Below, piece after piece: positions 39,132 to 47,081 of a stretch of 64,000 nt of DNA. The DNA is taken from positions 1-64,000 of the forward strand of contig LUJR01000040.1 of assembly GCA_001689515.1 (NCBI GenBank). The letters run 5' to 3'. The position numbers and the translations under genes are program-made. Below the pieces are notes generated by a model. That model ran no database searches. It was not told where the DNA came from and saw only the letters and a program-made list of their open reading frames with translations. The stretch is from Bacteroidales bacterium M7. GTDB taxonomy: Bacteria > Bacteroidota > Bacteroidia > Bacteroidales > Muribaculaceae. Position 1 is the stretch's first letter. Each line of letters begins with the position of its first letter.

Positions 39132-40594
39132 ATGCTTTTCTTCTTTTTACGACCTATTAGTTTGGGCAGGATAATGATGGCGGTAATCACTCCAGCCAAG
39201 CCCACCGCACAATGAGCGATGAGCGCACCGCCGGACAGCATGACCAATGCGCAACTGCCAACTGCCGCAACTACAGCCCACGCGGACAGCTTTAAAATAG
39301 CTCCAGAAAGTTTAAGCCCATAGCGCAGACGGTATAATGTACCTACCACGGCAGTGTAGACCACATACCAGATTATATATGCGATGCCCATGCCCGGGAT
39401 ACCCCACAGATTGAAACAGAGGATGCTTGCCCCGACATAGACTGCCGCGCTTGCCACTTCCACCGCCATATACACCAAGCCGTCGGCTCTGGCAAGCATC
39501 ACATACGCCATCGTGCATGACAAAGCCCGGAACACGGTTCCTATGATACCCATGTAGACCATCGGCTGGATCATCTGGAAATCGCGTGTATAGAGCACTT
39601 CTATTATTATGGGGACAAATGCGATAAACAGTAGCACCAGCGGAATCATCACGCCCATTATGACTCCCAGCTCCTGGCTTACAGTGGCTGACATGGCTCT
39701 GCGTGACCGCTGGCACATGCTCAGACGTGGGAAAAAATCGACCATCAAAGCCGCAAATACCAGTCCGACATAGCGGTTGATAAGCGTGAAGCCGCTCTGG
39801 AAATACCCTACCGTGGCAGTGTCAGCAGTGCGGTTGAGATAGACCAGAAACAGATACGCGCCGAGATTGATCATCATTATGGAAATGATGATATAGAATC
39901 CTAATTTTATGATATGGAATCCATCGGTCATGCTGCTGCGCCATGTTATGCTCTGGCAGCCCACAGATAGGATGTCACGTGTAGCCTTGTGGGCATAATG
40001 CCACATGATAGACGTAGTGATAACCCACAATATGACTATCGACGGGACGATAGCGGTGGCGCGCCAGAAGTAAAACAGCGGAACCGTGACCGCCAGACCT
40101 ATGACATTCCCCCACGTGGTAGCCAAAGCTATCCCCTTGAGTTTATGAAGCCCCATAAGTATGCCCCCCTCGCCGCCTGACACAGCCATGGCGAATATAG
40201 CCACCGACAGCAGGCAAAACCACCATGTCATCCCTCCGTCACCGAACGCCCACCGGCTCAGCAATGGCGAGAACCCTATAGTCAGCAGCGCAAACAGCAG
40301 TCCGAGCGACAAGCAGATGCGGCGCACCATCAATATGTAGCGTACTCGCTGGGGATGCTCCTCGTGTGCTGCCAGTTCGCGCGCCGCCACTGTGTTCATA
40401 CCCATCTGAGCGAAATTACCAAGAAGGTCAAGTACAGTGTTGAACACGCCAAACAAGCCGACCCCCACAGCCCCTATCCATATCGCCACGAGCTTGGTAC
40501 GCACTACCGATACAAGGATGCTGATGACCTGGACGCCTGAGAAAACGCCCATAGTCTTCACTATCAGTGCGGTTGACTTGCTTTTATGTGCCAT
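39128..40594 (-). CDS. Polysaccharide flippase (Wzx/MOP family)
   Basis: 488 residues with about 12 predicted membrane helices (e.g. VQVISILVSVVRTKLVAIWI; GVGLFGVFNTVLDLLGNF; VFAALMVDFFPRLS). The layout and FPRLS motif fit the oligosaccharide flippase family that moves lipid-linked sugars across the inner membrane. No glycosyltransferases are adjacent, so the substrate cannot be guessed. 16 bp downstream of the EnvC-like gene. Confidence 0.85.
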   Translation of the reverse strand: MAHKSKSTALIVKTMGVFSGVQVISILVSVVRTKLVAIWIGAVGVGLFGVFNTVLDLLGNFAQMGMNTVAARELAAHEEHPQRVRYILMVRRICLSLGLLFALLTIGFSPLLSRWAFGDGGMTWWFCLLSVAIFAMAVSGGEGGILMGLHKLKGIALATTWGNVIGLAVTVPLFYFWRATAIVPSIVILWVITTSIMWHYAHKATRDILSVGCQSITWRSSMTDGFHIIKLGFYIIISIMMINLGAYLFLVYLNRTADTATVGYFQSGFTLINRYVGLVFAALMVDFFPRLSMCQRSRRAMSATVSQELGVIMGVMIPLVLLFIAFVPIIIEVLYTRDFQMIQPMVYMGIIGTVFRALSCTMAYVMLARADGLVYMAVEVASAAVYVGASILCFNLWGIPGMGIAYIIWYVVYTAVVGTLYRLRYGLKLSGAILKLSAWAVVAAVGSCALVMLSGGALIAHCAVGLAGVITAIIILPKLIGRKKKKSI

Positions 40595-40610
40595 TGGTAT
40601 CAGTGATGGC

Positions 40611-42131
40611 TTATCTCACCCACAGGAGCGGATTGAGTTTCTCACGCTCATGGCGCAGCTCGAAGTGGAGTACATGACGGCCGTCATTGTCAGGGTCAGG
40701 CTGTACCTGCCCGATTGTCTGCCCGGTCTTTACTGTATCGCCTGTCTTGATGGCGAGATTGCTGATGCCTGCATAGATAGTGATGTACTCTCCGTGGCGT
40801 ATCATCACGATATTGTTGTAACCAGGCTGGTTGAATACCGCCGAGACCGTGCCGTCAGCGATGGCTCGCGCACGGCGGCTCGATGAAAGCATCTCTATGT
40901 CGATACCCGAATTCTGCACTTCGATGTTAGGGAAGTCGGGATGCGGATGACGGCCGAAAGCACTAATCACACGGTATTTGCCATCGACAGGGAAAGGCAG
41001 ACGCCCCTTCATGCGCGCAAACTGTGACACCGAAGCCGAGGCTGTGAGCGGAGCTGCCTCACGGACATCTCCGCGGCCACCGCGCTTGGCGGGCTTCTCT
41101 TGCGTTTTACCGGCTGACGGTTTCGCGCCACCCTTGTCATTGCGCGATGCTTGCTCTTGACGGCGACGTTCACGCTCCTGACGCTCCCGCTCAGCCTTCT
41201 CGCGGCGCAGACGTTCCTGCTCCAGACGTCGCTGCTCAGCAGCGATAAGGCGGTCAAGTTCGCGGTCGAGTTTCTGTAGTTTCTGCTGCTGACGGGCGAG
41301 GTGCGCCTGAAGCTGTGATCCTTCCTGCTTGAGACGCTCCACTATCTGCGATGTCTCTTTGGAATCGCGCTCAACGCTCGCCTTGGCAGTGTTGAGCCTG
41401 ACGATATGTGCGTTTTTCTGCCGAAGCAACTCCGACATGTCAGTCTGACGGGCATGCAGAGCCTCCACAGCTGTCTGTAGCTCCTGTTGCTTGGCTCTGC
41501 GCCAATGTCCTATCTGACGCAGATAGCGCATGCGTTGCACTGCTTCCTGAAACGATTCGGCAGCAAAGACAAATGACAGGTGATCCAGCCTCCGCTCCGT
41601 ACCCTGCGAGCGACGCAGTATCTTGCCGTAGCTCTCGCGCAGTTTCTCCACATGTTGCCGCATCTGCCCGATGGTATCGTCAAGCATCTCTATTCGGCGC
41701 GATATGGCTGCGGCATCTGCCTGAGTGGCAGCGATGACCGAAGTCTGCTGAGCTATGCGCGAACGGAGATCGTTGAGACGGTTGAGCTGCGAGGCTGTGG
41801 ATTTGCGGTTCTCGTCAAGTTTGGCTGATGTTTCCTTAATATCCTTTGCTGTAGCTTGCTGCTCGCGCTTGACATCCTTCGATGTACGCGCCGGAGCCTT
41901 AGCCGCTTTTTTCTTCGTGGTCTTTTTCTTCTTGGCAGGCTCTTTCTTCCCCTTTGGAGCCGCCTTCTTAGCCGGAGCCTTCTTTTTGGCAAGAGCCTTT
42001 TTCTTGCCCTGAGTCTGCGACACCGCCGCAGGCGCAGCCGACACCTCCACAGCATCGCCCACCGCCAGCACCAGAGCCAGTCCAAGCACCGCAGCCCTCA
42101 CCAATCGCAAAAAAGAAGCACCACTCATCAT
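40611..42131 (-). CDS. EnvC-like murein hydrolase activator (degenerate M23)
   Basis: 506 residues from ATG 42,131 (second ATG at 42,128). Signal peptide (LVRAAVLGLALVLAVGDAVE), Lys/Ala-rich linker (about 40-90), long coiled coil (about 95-300), and a LytM/M23 domain at the C-terminus (ISAFGRHPHPDFPNIEVQNS, GIDIEML, VMIRHGEYITIYAGIS, LHFELRHE). Metal ligands are partly replaced (N-S-GIDI for H-x-GIDI; AGIS for AHLS), as in EnvC, so it should activate amidases at division rather than cleave peptidoglycan itself. The start codon sits at the end of the 50-bp palindrome. Confidence 0.85.
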   Translation of the reverse strand: MMSGASFLRLVRAAVLGLALVLAVGDAVEVSAAPAAVSQTQGKKKALAKKKAPAKKAAPKGKKEPAKKKKTTKKKAAKAPARTSKDVKREQQATAKDIKETSAKLDENRKSTASQLNRLNDLRSRIAQQTSVIAATQADAAAISRRIEMLDDTIGQMRQHVEKLRESYGKILRRSQGTERRLDHLSFVFAAESFQEAVQRMRYLRQIGHWRRAKQQELQTAVEALHARQTDMSELLRQKNAHIVRLNTAKASVERDSKETSQIVERLKQEGSQLQAHLARQQQKLQKLDRELDRLIAAEQRRLEQERLRREKAERERQERERRRQEQASRNDKGGAKPSAGKTQEKPAKRGGRGDVREAAPLTASASVSQFARMKGRLPFPVDGKYRVISAFGRHPHPDFPNIEVQNSGIDIEMLSSSRRARAIADGTVSAVFNQPGYNNIVMIRHGEYITIYAGISNLAIKTGDTVKTGQTIGQVQPDPDNDGRHVLHFELRHEREKLNPLLWVR

Positions 42132-42180
42132 ATCTGCAAAGGTACACAAAAATCATGATTTTTGTGTACCTTTGCAGATA
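42131..42180. repeat. 50-bp perfect palindrome with mirrored promoter elements
   Basis: 25-bp arms with no mismatch, centred at AATCATGATT (42,151-42,160). Each arm carries TACCTTTG, the Bacteroidetes -7 element, facing out: minus strand 42,137-42,144 towards the EnvC-like gene, + strand 42,167-42,174 towards the restriction-modification genes. No proper TTTG is placed at -33 for either. It may be a divergent promoter, an operator, or an inverted duplication formed when the island inserted. Confidence 0.85.
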
Positions 42181-42208
42181 TACAACCAAGCAAACAATCA
42201 TCAGCCTT

Positions 42209-42484
42209 ATGGAACTTAACGAATCTTTTGCGATAAATAGCATGGAGGATGTCAAACGTTTTGCCCGACATCTCTATGCTCAAGAAAAATGCGTGGTTCA
42301 CTGCGACGAAGATTTCTTTGATTATATTGACACCAACACCACACAACCGTCATTCTCTGAAGAAAAAGCAGTGCGATACAACCGACTGATGGCTGACTGC
42401 TTTACCGTTTGCAAAATCAACGGGTGTAACATCTACGAAACTTTCATGGCTGAAAGCAATGCCATTGGAGCAGTTGCGTATTAA
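42209..42484 (+). CDS. Small hypothetical protein before the methyltransferase
   Basis: 91 residues from ATG 42,209 (MELNESFAINSMEDVKRFAR); an in-frame upstream ATG at 42,155 lies inside the palindrome and upstream of the likely transcript start. Mainly helical and acidic, with no HTH like that of C (controller) proteins. Its stop is 1 bp from the methyltransferase ATG, so they are co-translated. A role in island control is possible but unsupported by a motif. Confidence 0.65.
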   Translation: MELNESFAINSMEDVKRFARHLYAQEKCVVHCDEDFFDYIDTNTTQPSFSEEKAVRYNRLMADCFTVCKINGCNIYETFMAESNAIGAVAY

Positions 42485-42485
42485 A

Positions 42486-43859
42486 ATGGGCAAGGACAGA
42501 TTGACATTCACACTGATGGACTTAGGCTATAGGAAAGCAGGTCCAGTGCAGATATATGACGAGCGCACCTGCTATGACAACGTAGCGGAGGGCGAGAATC
42601 CACTCATTCCGTTCCCAACCCAACTTGCCGTAGTCACTCATGCCCATATGTTGAGAAATTCACGCCACGGTGAGATATATCAACAGAAAGCCAATCAACT
42701 AATCGATGCGTGGCTAAACTCTTCACTGCCGTCAAAGGTGAAACTGGACGGCGAAACGGTTGAAGAATTAAGCCCTCTACAGTACTCACTGTTTCAAGAC
42801 TTGGACATGGTGCCCTTTCCTGGTCCTGAAAATCCAAGATTTACCTTTATTGATCTATTTGCTGGTATAGGAGGATTCCGCATGGCGTTCCAAAATTTGG
42901 GAGGTCAATGCGTATTTTCGTCAGAGTGGGATGCACAGGCTCAAAGGACATATTTGGCGAATTATGGAGAGGTCCCGTTTGGCGACATAACACTGGAACA
43001 GACCAAGCGTTTCATACCCGATGACTTCGACATCCTATGTGCCGGATTCCCATGCCAGGCGTTTTCGCTTGCTGGCAAGAGGCTCGGGTTTGAAGAAACT
43101 CGAGGAACGCTGTTTTTTGATGTAGCAGAAATCCTACGCCGCAAACAGCCTAAGGCATTTTTTCTTGAAAACGTCAAAGGACTTGCAATCCACGATAAAG
43201 GACGTACACTCAGAACCATCCTCAACACATTGGATGAAATCGGATATGATGTCGTGCCTCCTCAGATTGTCAATGCCATGTACTTCGGTGTTCCTCAGCA
43301 CCGTGAGCGCATCTACATCGTAGGCTTCCGCAGAGACCTTGGCATCAATCTCGCTGACTTCACCTATCCTGAGCAAAATGAAGTCACCAAGCATTTCATA
43401 GATATACGAGAAAAAGACCCCGTGCCAGCAAAATACTATCTTTCAACGACATATGTCGACACACTAATACGACACAAAGAGAGACATGAAAGCAAAGGCA
43501 ACGGTTTTGGCTATGCAATAGTAGGAGATAACGAAGTCGCCAACGCCATTGTCGTAGGGGGTATGGGTCGTGAGCGAAACATCGTCATTGATACACGGCA
43601 AACCGACCTGACCCCGACAACGCGCATCAAAGGCGAGTACAACAAAGACGGCTGGCGTCGCATGACCCCCCGCGAATGGGGCGCACTCCAAGGCTACCCT
43701 GTCTACGACAACGGCGATGGCTCACCAGTGTTCCAAATCCCGGTAGCCGATGTCTCTGCCTACAAACAGTTCGGCAACTCCGTAGCCGTCCCAGCCATCC
43801 AAGCCACCGCCCAACAACTACTCAACGTCCTCGCAAACAACAATATCATCGAACTATGA
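42486..43859 (+). CDS. HpaII-family cytosine-C5 DNA methyltransferase
   Basis: About 457 residues from ATG 42,486. C5-MTase motifs: FTFIDLFAGIGGFRMAFQNL (I), DILCAGFPCQAFSLAGKRLG (IV, catalytic Cys), AFFLENVKGL (VI), FGVPQHRERIYIVGF (VIII), KQFGNSVAVPAI (X). Long stretches such as HKERHESKGNGFGY and NAIVVGGMGRERN match M.HpaII, which methylates CCGG. The first ~105 residues (MGKDRLTFTLMDLGYRK...) have no counterpart in M.HpaII as I recall it. Protects the host from the adjacent restriction enzyme. Confidence 0.92.
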   Translation: MGKDRLTFTLMDLGYRKAGPVQIYDERTCYDNVAEGENPLIPFPTQLAVVTHAHMLRNSRHGEIYQQKANQLIDAWLNSSLPSKVKLDGETVEELSPLQYSLFQDLDMVPFPGPENPRFTFIDLFAGIGGFRMAFQNLGGQCVFSSEWDAQAQRTYLANYGEVPFGDITLEQTKRFIPDDFDILCAGFPCQAFSLAGKRLGFEETRGTLFFDVAEILRRKQPKAFFLENVKGLAIHDKGRTLRTILNTLDEIGYDVVPPQIVNAMYFGVPQHRERIYIVGFRRDLGINLADFTYPEQNEVTKHFIDIREKDPVPAKYYLSTTYVDTLIRHKERHESKGNGFGYAIVGDNEVANAIVVGGMGRERNIVIDTRQTDLTPTTRIKGEYNKDGWRRMTPREWGALQGYPVYDNGDGSPVFQIPVADVSAYKQFGNSVAVPAIQATAQQLLNVLANNNIIEL

Positions 43860-44965
43860 GCCACGAAAATAACATCATAAAAGGCAACGTCGGAGAGTGG
43901 AGCGAAATATACACGCTTTTGAAACTCCTCGGCGAGGGCAAAGTATATGCTGGTGACCAGAATCTTGAAAAAATCAAAGACTTGGTCTATCCTATAATCA
44001 TGATTATTCGCCAAGAGAAAGATGGCATTTATGATTATAAGGTAGCGAATGCCGACATTGTAATCCAAAAGTCGGACGGTATAGAGCTTTTGCATGTGCC
44101 TGCTGCTACTTTTTTAAAAGAAGCCGAAGCTCTACTGTCTGCCATTCATGAAAAACCAGCTGGAGAACGTGCTTTCCCTGTGGCTCGGACTCAAGCGTTC
44201 ATGGATAAAATCTATTGTTCAACGCTTAAAGCAAGTTCAAGCGATAAAACGGACATCCGCATTATCCTCCATGACCAACGCACCAAGATAAACAACGAGA
44301 TGGGTTTCAGCATCAAATCCCAACTCGGCAGCGACTCCACTCTGCTAAACGCCAGTGGAGCTACTAACTTCACCTATCGCATTGACGGCTGCGATTTCTC
44401 CGATGATGAAATTGAGCAAATCAATGCAATAAGTACTCGCTCTAAAATCATAGACCGTATTAATTGCATTTGGCAAAAAGGCGGCAACCTTGTTTTCACC
44501 AGAGTAGACAACTCCACATTCAGAAGCAACCTTGCAATGCTTGATGGCGATTTAGCTGCTACACTCGCTCAACTGCTCGTTGAGCAGTTCAAGACTGGCA
44601 AACGTACCTTTGAAGAACTTGCGCCAGCTCTTGCCAAATCAAACCCACTCGGCTATGATGTTGACGATCTCGAAGCACTCTACCGCTATAAATTGAAACA
44701 TGTGCTCACCTCTGCCGCTCTCGGCATGATGCCATCGAAACCATGGGAAGGACGCTACGATGCAAATGGTGGATATCTCGTTGTGAAGAAAGATGGAGAA
44801 ATCCTTTGCTATCACTTCTACGACAAGAACCGCTTCGAGGACTTCCTTTTCAAAAATGCCTATCTTGAACGTGGCAAAACTCACCGCCATGGCTACGCCT
44901 CGCTCTACCGCGCCGAGGACGGCATAGTGTACTTCAAACTCAACCTCCAAATCCGATTAAGATAA
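43856..44965 (+). CDS. HpaII-family type II restriction endonuclease
   Basis: 369 residues from ATG 43,856, overlapping the methyltransferase stop by ATGA. N-terminus KGNVGEWSEIYTLLKLLGEG and further segments (GFSIKSQLGSDSTLLNASGA; YDKNRFEDFLFKNAYLERGK) match the HpaII restriction enzyme family (R.HpaII, about 358 residues). Predicted to cut CCGG lacking methylation. Length is complete. Confidence 0.9.
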   Translation: MSHENNIIKGNVGEWSEIYTLLKLLGEGKVYAGDQNLEKIKDLVYPIIMIIRQEKDGIYDYKVANADIVIQKSDGIELLHVPAATFLKEAEALLSAIHEKPAGERAFPVARTQAFMDKIYCSTLKASSSDKTDIRIILHDQRTKINNEMGFSIKSQLGSDSTLLNASGATNFTYRIDGCDFSDDEIEQINAISTRSKIIDRINCIWQKGGNLVFTRVDNSTFRSNLAMLDGDLAATLAQLLVEQFKTGKRTFEELAPALAKSNPLGYDVDDLEALYRYKLKHVLTSAALGMMPSKPWEGRYDANGGYLVVKKDGEILCYHFYDKNRFEDFLFKNAYLERGKTHRHGYASLYRAEDGIVYFKLNLQIRLR

Positions 44966-45006
44966 CTTTAATAAGTTCCCCACAAGAATATCTTTAACTT
45001 CATAAT

Positions 45007-45978
45007 ATGAAATTATCTCTTGACATCTTTATCTTCCAGCTGCAAAAGAAAGCTGGCAAACGTTACTTGAATGAGGCTGCGAATTTTGACAAAGTAACAA
45101 ATGCTTTATCTCTTATTCACCCTAACAAATCTTCCATGGCAGCATTCATGCAAGAACTTGTCAAATCTTTTGAAACGTCTTTTCTATTAAATGAAGAAAA
45201 CTCAAAAGCCATATGTTTTCAACATGCAGGAACGTTTTCAATCAATGACAACAAGAATACTATTGCCGGACGTTTTTTAGGAGGCAATACTGGTCAAAAA
45301 TATGATGTTTATGATAATACAGATGCTACTATAACCACCCATACGATTCAACCTACCGAAGTCGCATCCTTACCTTTCTTTTTTAAGATTTGGTTTCCAA
45401 AAGATTTCAATACAGGAGTGCTTATTGTCCAGCGATATTCTACGAATACCTGCCTTAGCCTATTCAAAAAACGGTTATACGAATTCTTCCAAAGCTTAGG
45501 TTTCAATTTTACCGCATCGAAGATTATACCCGAAGCAAAAAAGAACGAGTTTTTGGAATCCTGTAATATTTTTAAAATCGGGATTACATGGAAGCGGAAT
45601 ATCGATAGCTCTTTAAAACCCCAACTTGATTTAATGCATAAAAGCCGGGTTTCTTCTGAGATTAGAAATATCTCATTATCTGCTAAAAGATTGATATCAG
45701 ATATTCGTTATCGTCGGAAAGTAACATCAGAAGTTAACGAGCTATTGCCTCAATATGACCCTTCTTTGTATGATATGAAATTTTATTATATAAATTCCAA
45801 AGGTCAAGCTGCCCACTCTACACTAGACAACTTAGAATGTCTCTTGCCATCCATATGTTTAGGAGATGAATGTATGAATACGGATGGCACTCCAGATTGG
45901 GATATGGTGGAACGTATCGCCGATTCATATCTTAATCTCATAAAAGATGATCTCAGATACAATATTCAGCAACTATAA
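45007..45978 (+). CDS. Soluble protein of candidate two-gene defence cassette
   Basis: 323 residues (MKLSLDIFIFQLQKKAGKRY), AT-rich compared with its neighbours. Mixed alpha/beta; FFFKIWFPKDFNTGVLIVQR (about 123-142) forms strong strands and a charged helical part follows. No nuclease or NTPase motif is evident. It starts 41 bp after the restriction enzyme and ends 3 bp before a 4-TM gene. A ~320-aa soluble plus 4-TM pair recalls Kiwa (KwaB DUF4868 and KwaA), though gene order is reversed and I cannot assert homology. Confidence 0.6.
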   Translation: MKLSLDIFIFQLQKKAGKRYLNEAANFDKVTNALSLIHPNKSSMAAFMQELVKSFETSFLLNEENSKAICFQHAGTFSINDNKNTIAGRFLGGNTGQKYDVYDNTDATITTHTIQPTEVASLPFFFKIWFPKDFNTGVLIVQRYSTNTCLSLFKKRLYEFFQSLGFNFTASKIIPEAKKNEFLESCNIFKIGITWKRNIDSSLKPQLDLMHKSRVSSEIRNISLSAKRLISDIRYRRKVTSEVNELLPQYDPSLYDMKFYYINSKGQAAHSTLDNLECLLPSICLGDECMNTDGTPDWDMVERIADSYLNLIKDDLRYNIQQL

Positions 45979-45981
45979 ACA

Positions 45982-46509
45982 ATGTGGCGTCTCACAATAG
46001 AACTAATCTGGATAGGTTTCAAATCTTTATTTGCCACACCAAACAGGCAGCGAATAAATATAGTAACCGGCATAATCACCTACATTATAATCCCTGTTAC
46101 TATTATCATAAGTAGCTGGGCTTCATGCGTCACAATAAATCAAAATTTAATTAGTGACATCCTCACCATTATAAGCATCTTTTTAGCGATTACGCTTGGC
46201 GTAATTTTCATTGTACCAGAAAAACTATCAAAGCGCATTGAAGGTGACATCTCACAAAACGAATCAGATGTAAATGCTCGCATTAGATATAAGAACTTTT
46301 GCACTATTTTTATAAAAAGACTCACCTTTGTGTTAGTCCTTTCAGTTTTGTTAATCATACTAACTATTATAATGCAAATCTTTCCTACATGGTTAACAAT
46401 TCCCCTTTCAAGCATCATCTTAGGACTCTTTACATTATCAATTTTAAGCATTCTAAAACTAATAATTGACATCTATATTTTCCTTATAAATGACATCTCT
46501 GAAACATAG
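45982..46509 (+). CDS. Four-TM membrane protein of the same cassette
   Basis: 175 residues with four hydrophobic stretches: about 27-46 (VTGIITYIIIPVTIIISSWA), 58-77 (ILTIISIFLAITLGVIFIVP), 108-128 (TFVLVLSVLLIILTIIMQIF) and 133-160 (LTIPLSSIILGLFTLSILSI). No signal peptide cleavage. Strongly AT-rich and 3 bp after the 323-aa gene, so the two are probably translated together. Membrane effector or anchor of a defence pair, by context. Confidence 0.65.
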   Translation: MWRLTIELIWIGFKSLFATPNRQRINIVTGIITYIIIPVTIIISSWASCVTINQNLISDILTIISIFLAITLGVIFIVPEKLSKRIEGDISQNESDVNARIRYKNFCTIFIKRLTFVLVLSVLLIILTIIMQIFPTWLTIPLSSIILGLFTLSILSILKLIIDIYIFLINDISET

Positions 46510-46521
46510 CAACTACATTAT

Positions 46522-46848
46522 TTGAAAAAAATCTCACCATCCTACACTATGCTGCTGGAGGCTTGTCATATTGTGGCATGGAGTGAAGATGAATCGCTAA
46601 GAACCAACCCAACCAATGGTTTATGTATGACTCCAACATTTCATACAGCTTACGACAAGCTTTTAATTTCCATCACGCCTGAATATATACTGCAGATGTC
46701 CGATGAGTTTTTAACAGCTGTCAAAGATGCTCCTTTTGCAGACATATTACGCAAAATGAACGGTAGCCGCATATTGTTGCCTGAAAAGTTCACACCGAAT
46801 CCCGAATATCTTGCTCAGCATTACGAAAAATTCAGAAGCACGAATTAG
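46522..46848 (+). pseudogene. Truncated HNH endonuclease
   Basis: 108 residues from TTG 46,522. LEACHIVAWSEDESLRTNPT, NGLCMTPTFHTAYDKLLISI is the HNH_2 core normally found in the C-terminal half of larger restriction-like proteins; the N-terminal half is missing and no start ATG exists. It follows the 4-TM gene by 12 bp. Likely a remnant of another restriction enzyme, though a small active HNH protein is not excluded. Confidence 0.6.
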
Positions 46849-46876
46849 AAGTTTCATTGATGTTAGCAGATACGAA

Positions 46877-46961
46877 GTAGGGACATGCCGTGGCATGTCC
46901 GCTTGCCGCAAGTTTAATAACAGCATCGCCTGAGGGCGGACATGCCACGGCATGTCCCTAC
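46877..46961. repeat. Palindromic repeat R3
   Basis: Two inverted arms, each GTAGGG + ACATGCCGTGGCATGT-type core + CCGC, at 46,877-46,902 and 46,936-46,961, 33 bp apart. Same class as R1 but without the GTGTTGCA ends. Lies between the island and the GH97 gene. Confidence 0.8.
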
Positions 46962-47026
46962 AAGTTTTTGGCATCTGATGGGTTGTTGGAGGGGGAAACG
47001 AGGATAGGATTTCGGGGAATTTTTGC

Positions 47027-47034
47027 TATCTTTG
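47027..47034 (+). promoter_or_regulatory. -7 element of the GH97 gene
   Basis: TATCTTTG matches TAnnTTTG, 48 bp before the start. No TTTG is found 19-21 bp upstream, so the promoter is incomplete and may need an activator. Confidence 0.5.
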
Positions 47035-47081
47035 TTGGTGTTACGATTATCCTTAATTTTTATCTCATTTAGCATTACCTT

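Noticed and set aside
42155..42208. Upstream start of the 91-aa gene inside the palindrome
   Set aside because: It would place the start codon upstream of the -7 element in the same arm; ATG 42,209 is the sensible start.
45007..46509. Firm assignment of the two-gene cassette to Kiwa
   Set aside because: Only size and number of membrane helices agree; gene order is reversed and no DUF4868 signature could be confirmed by eye.
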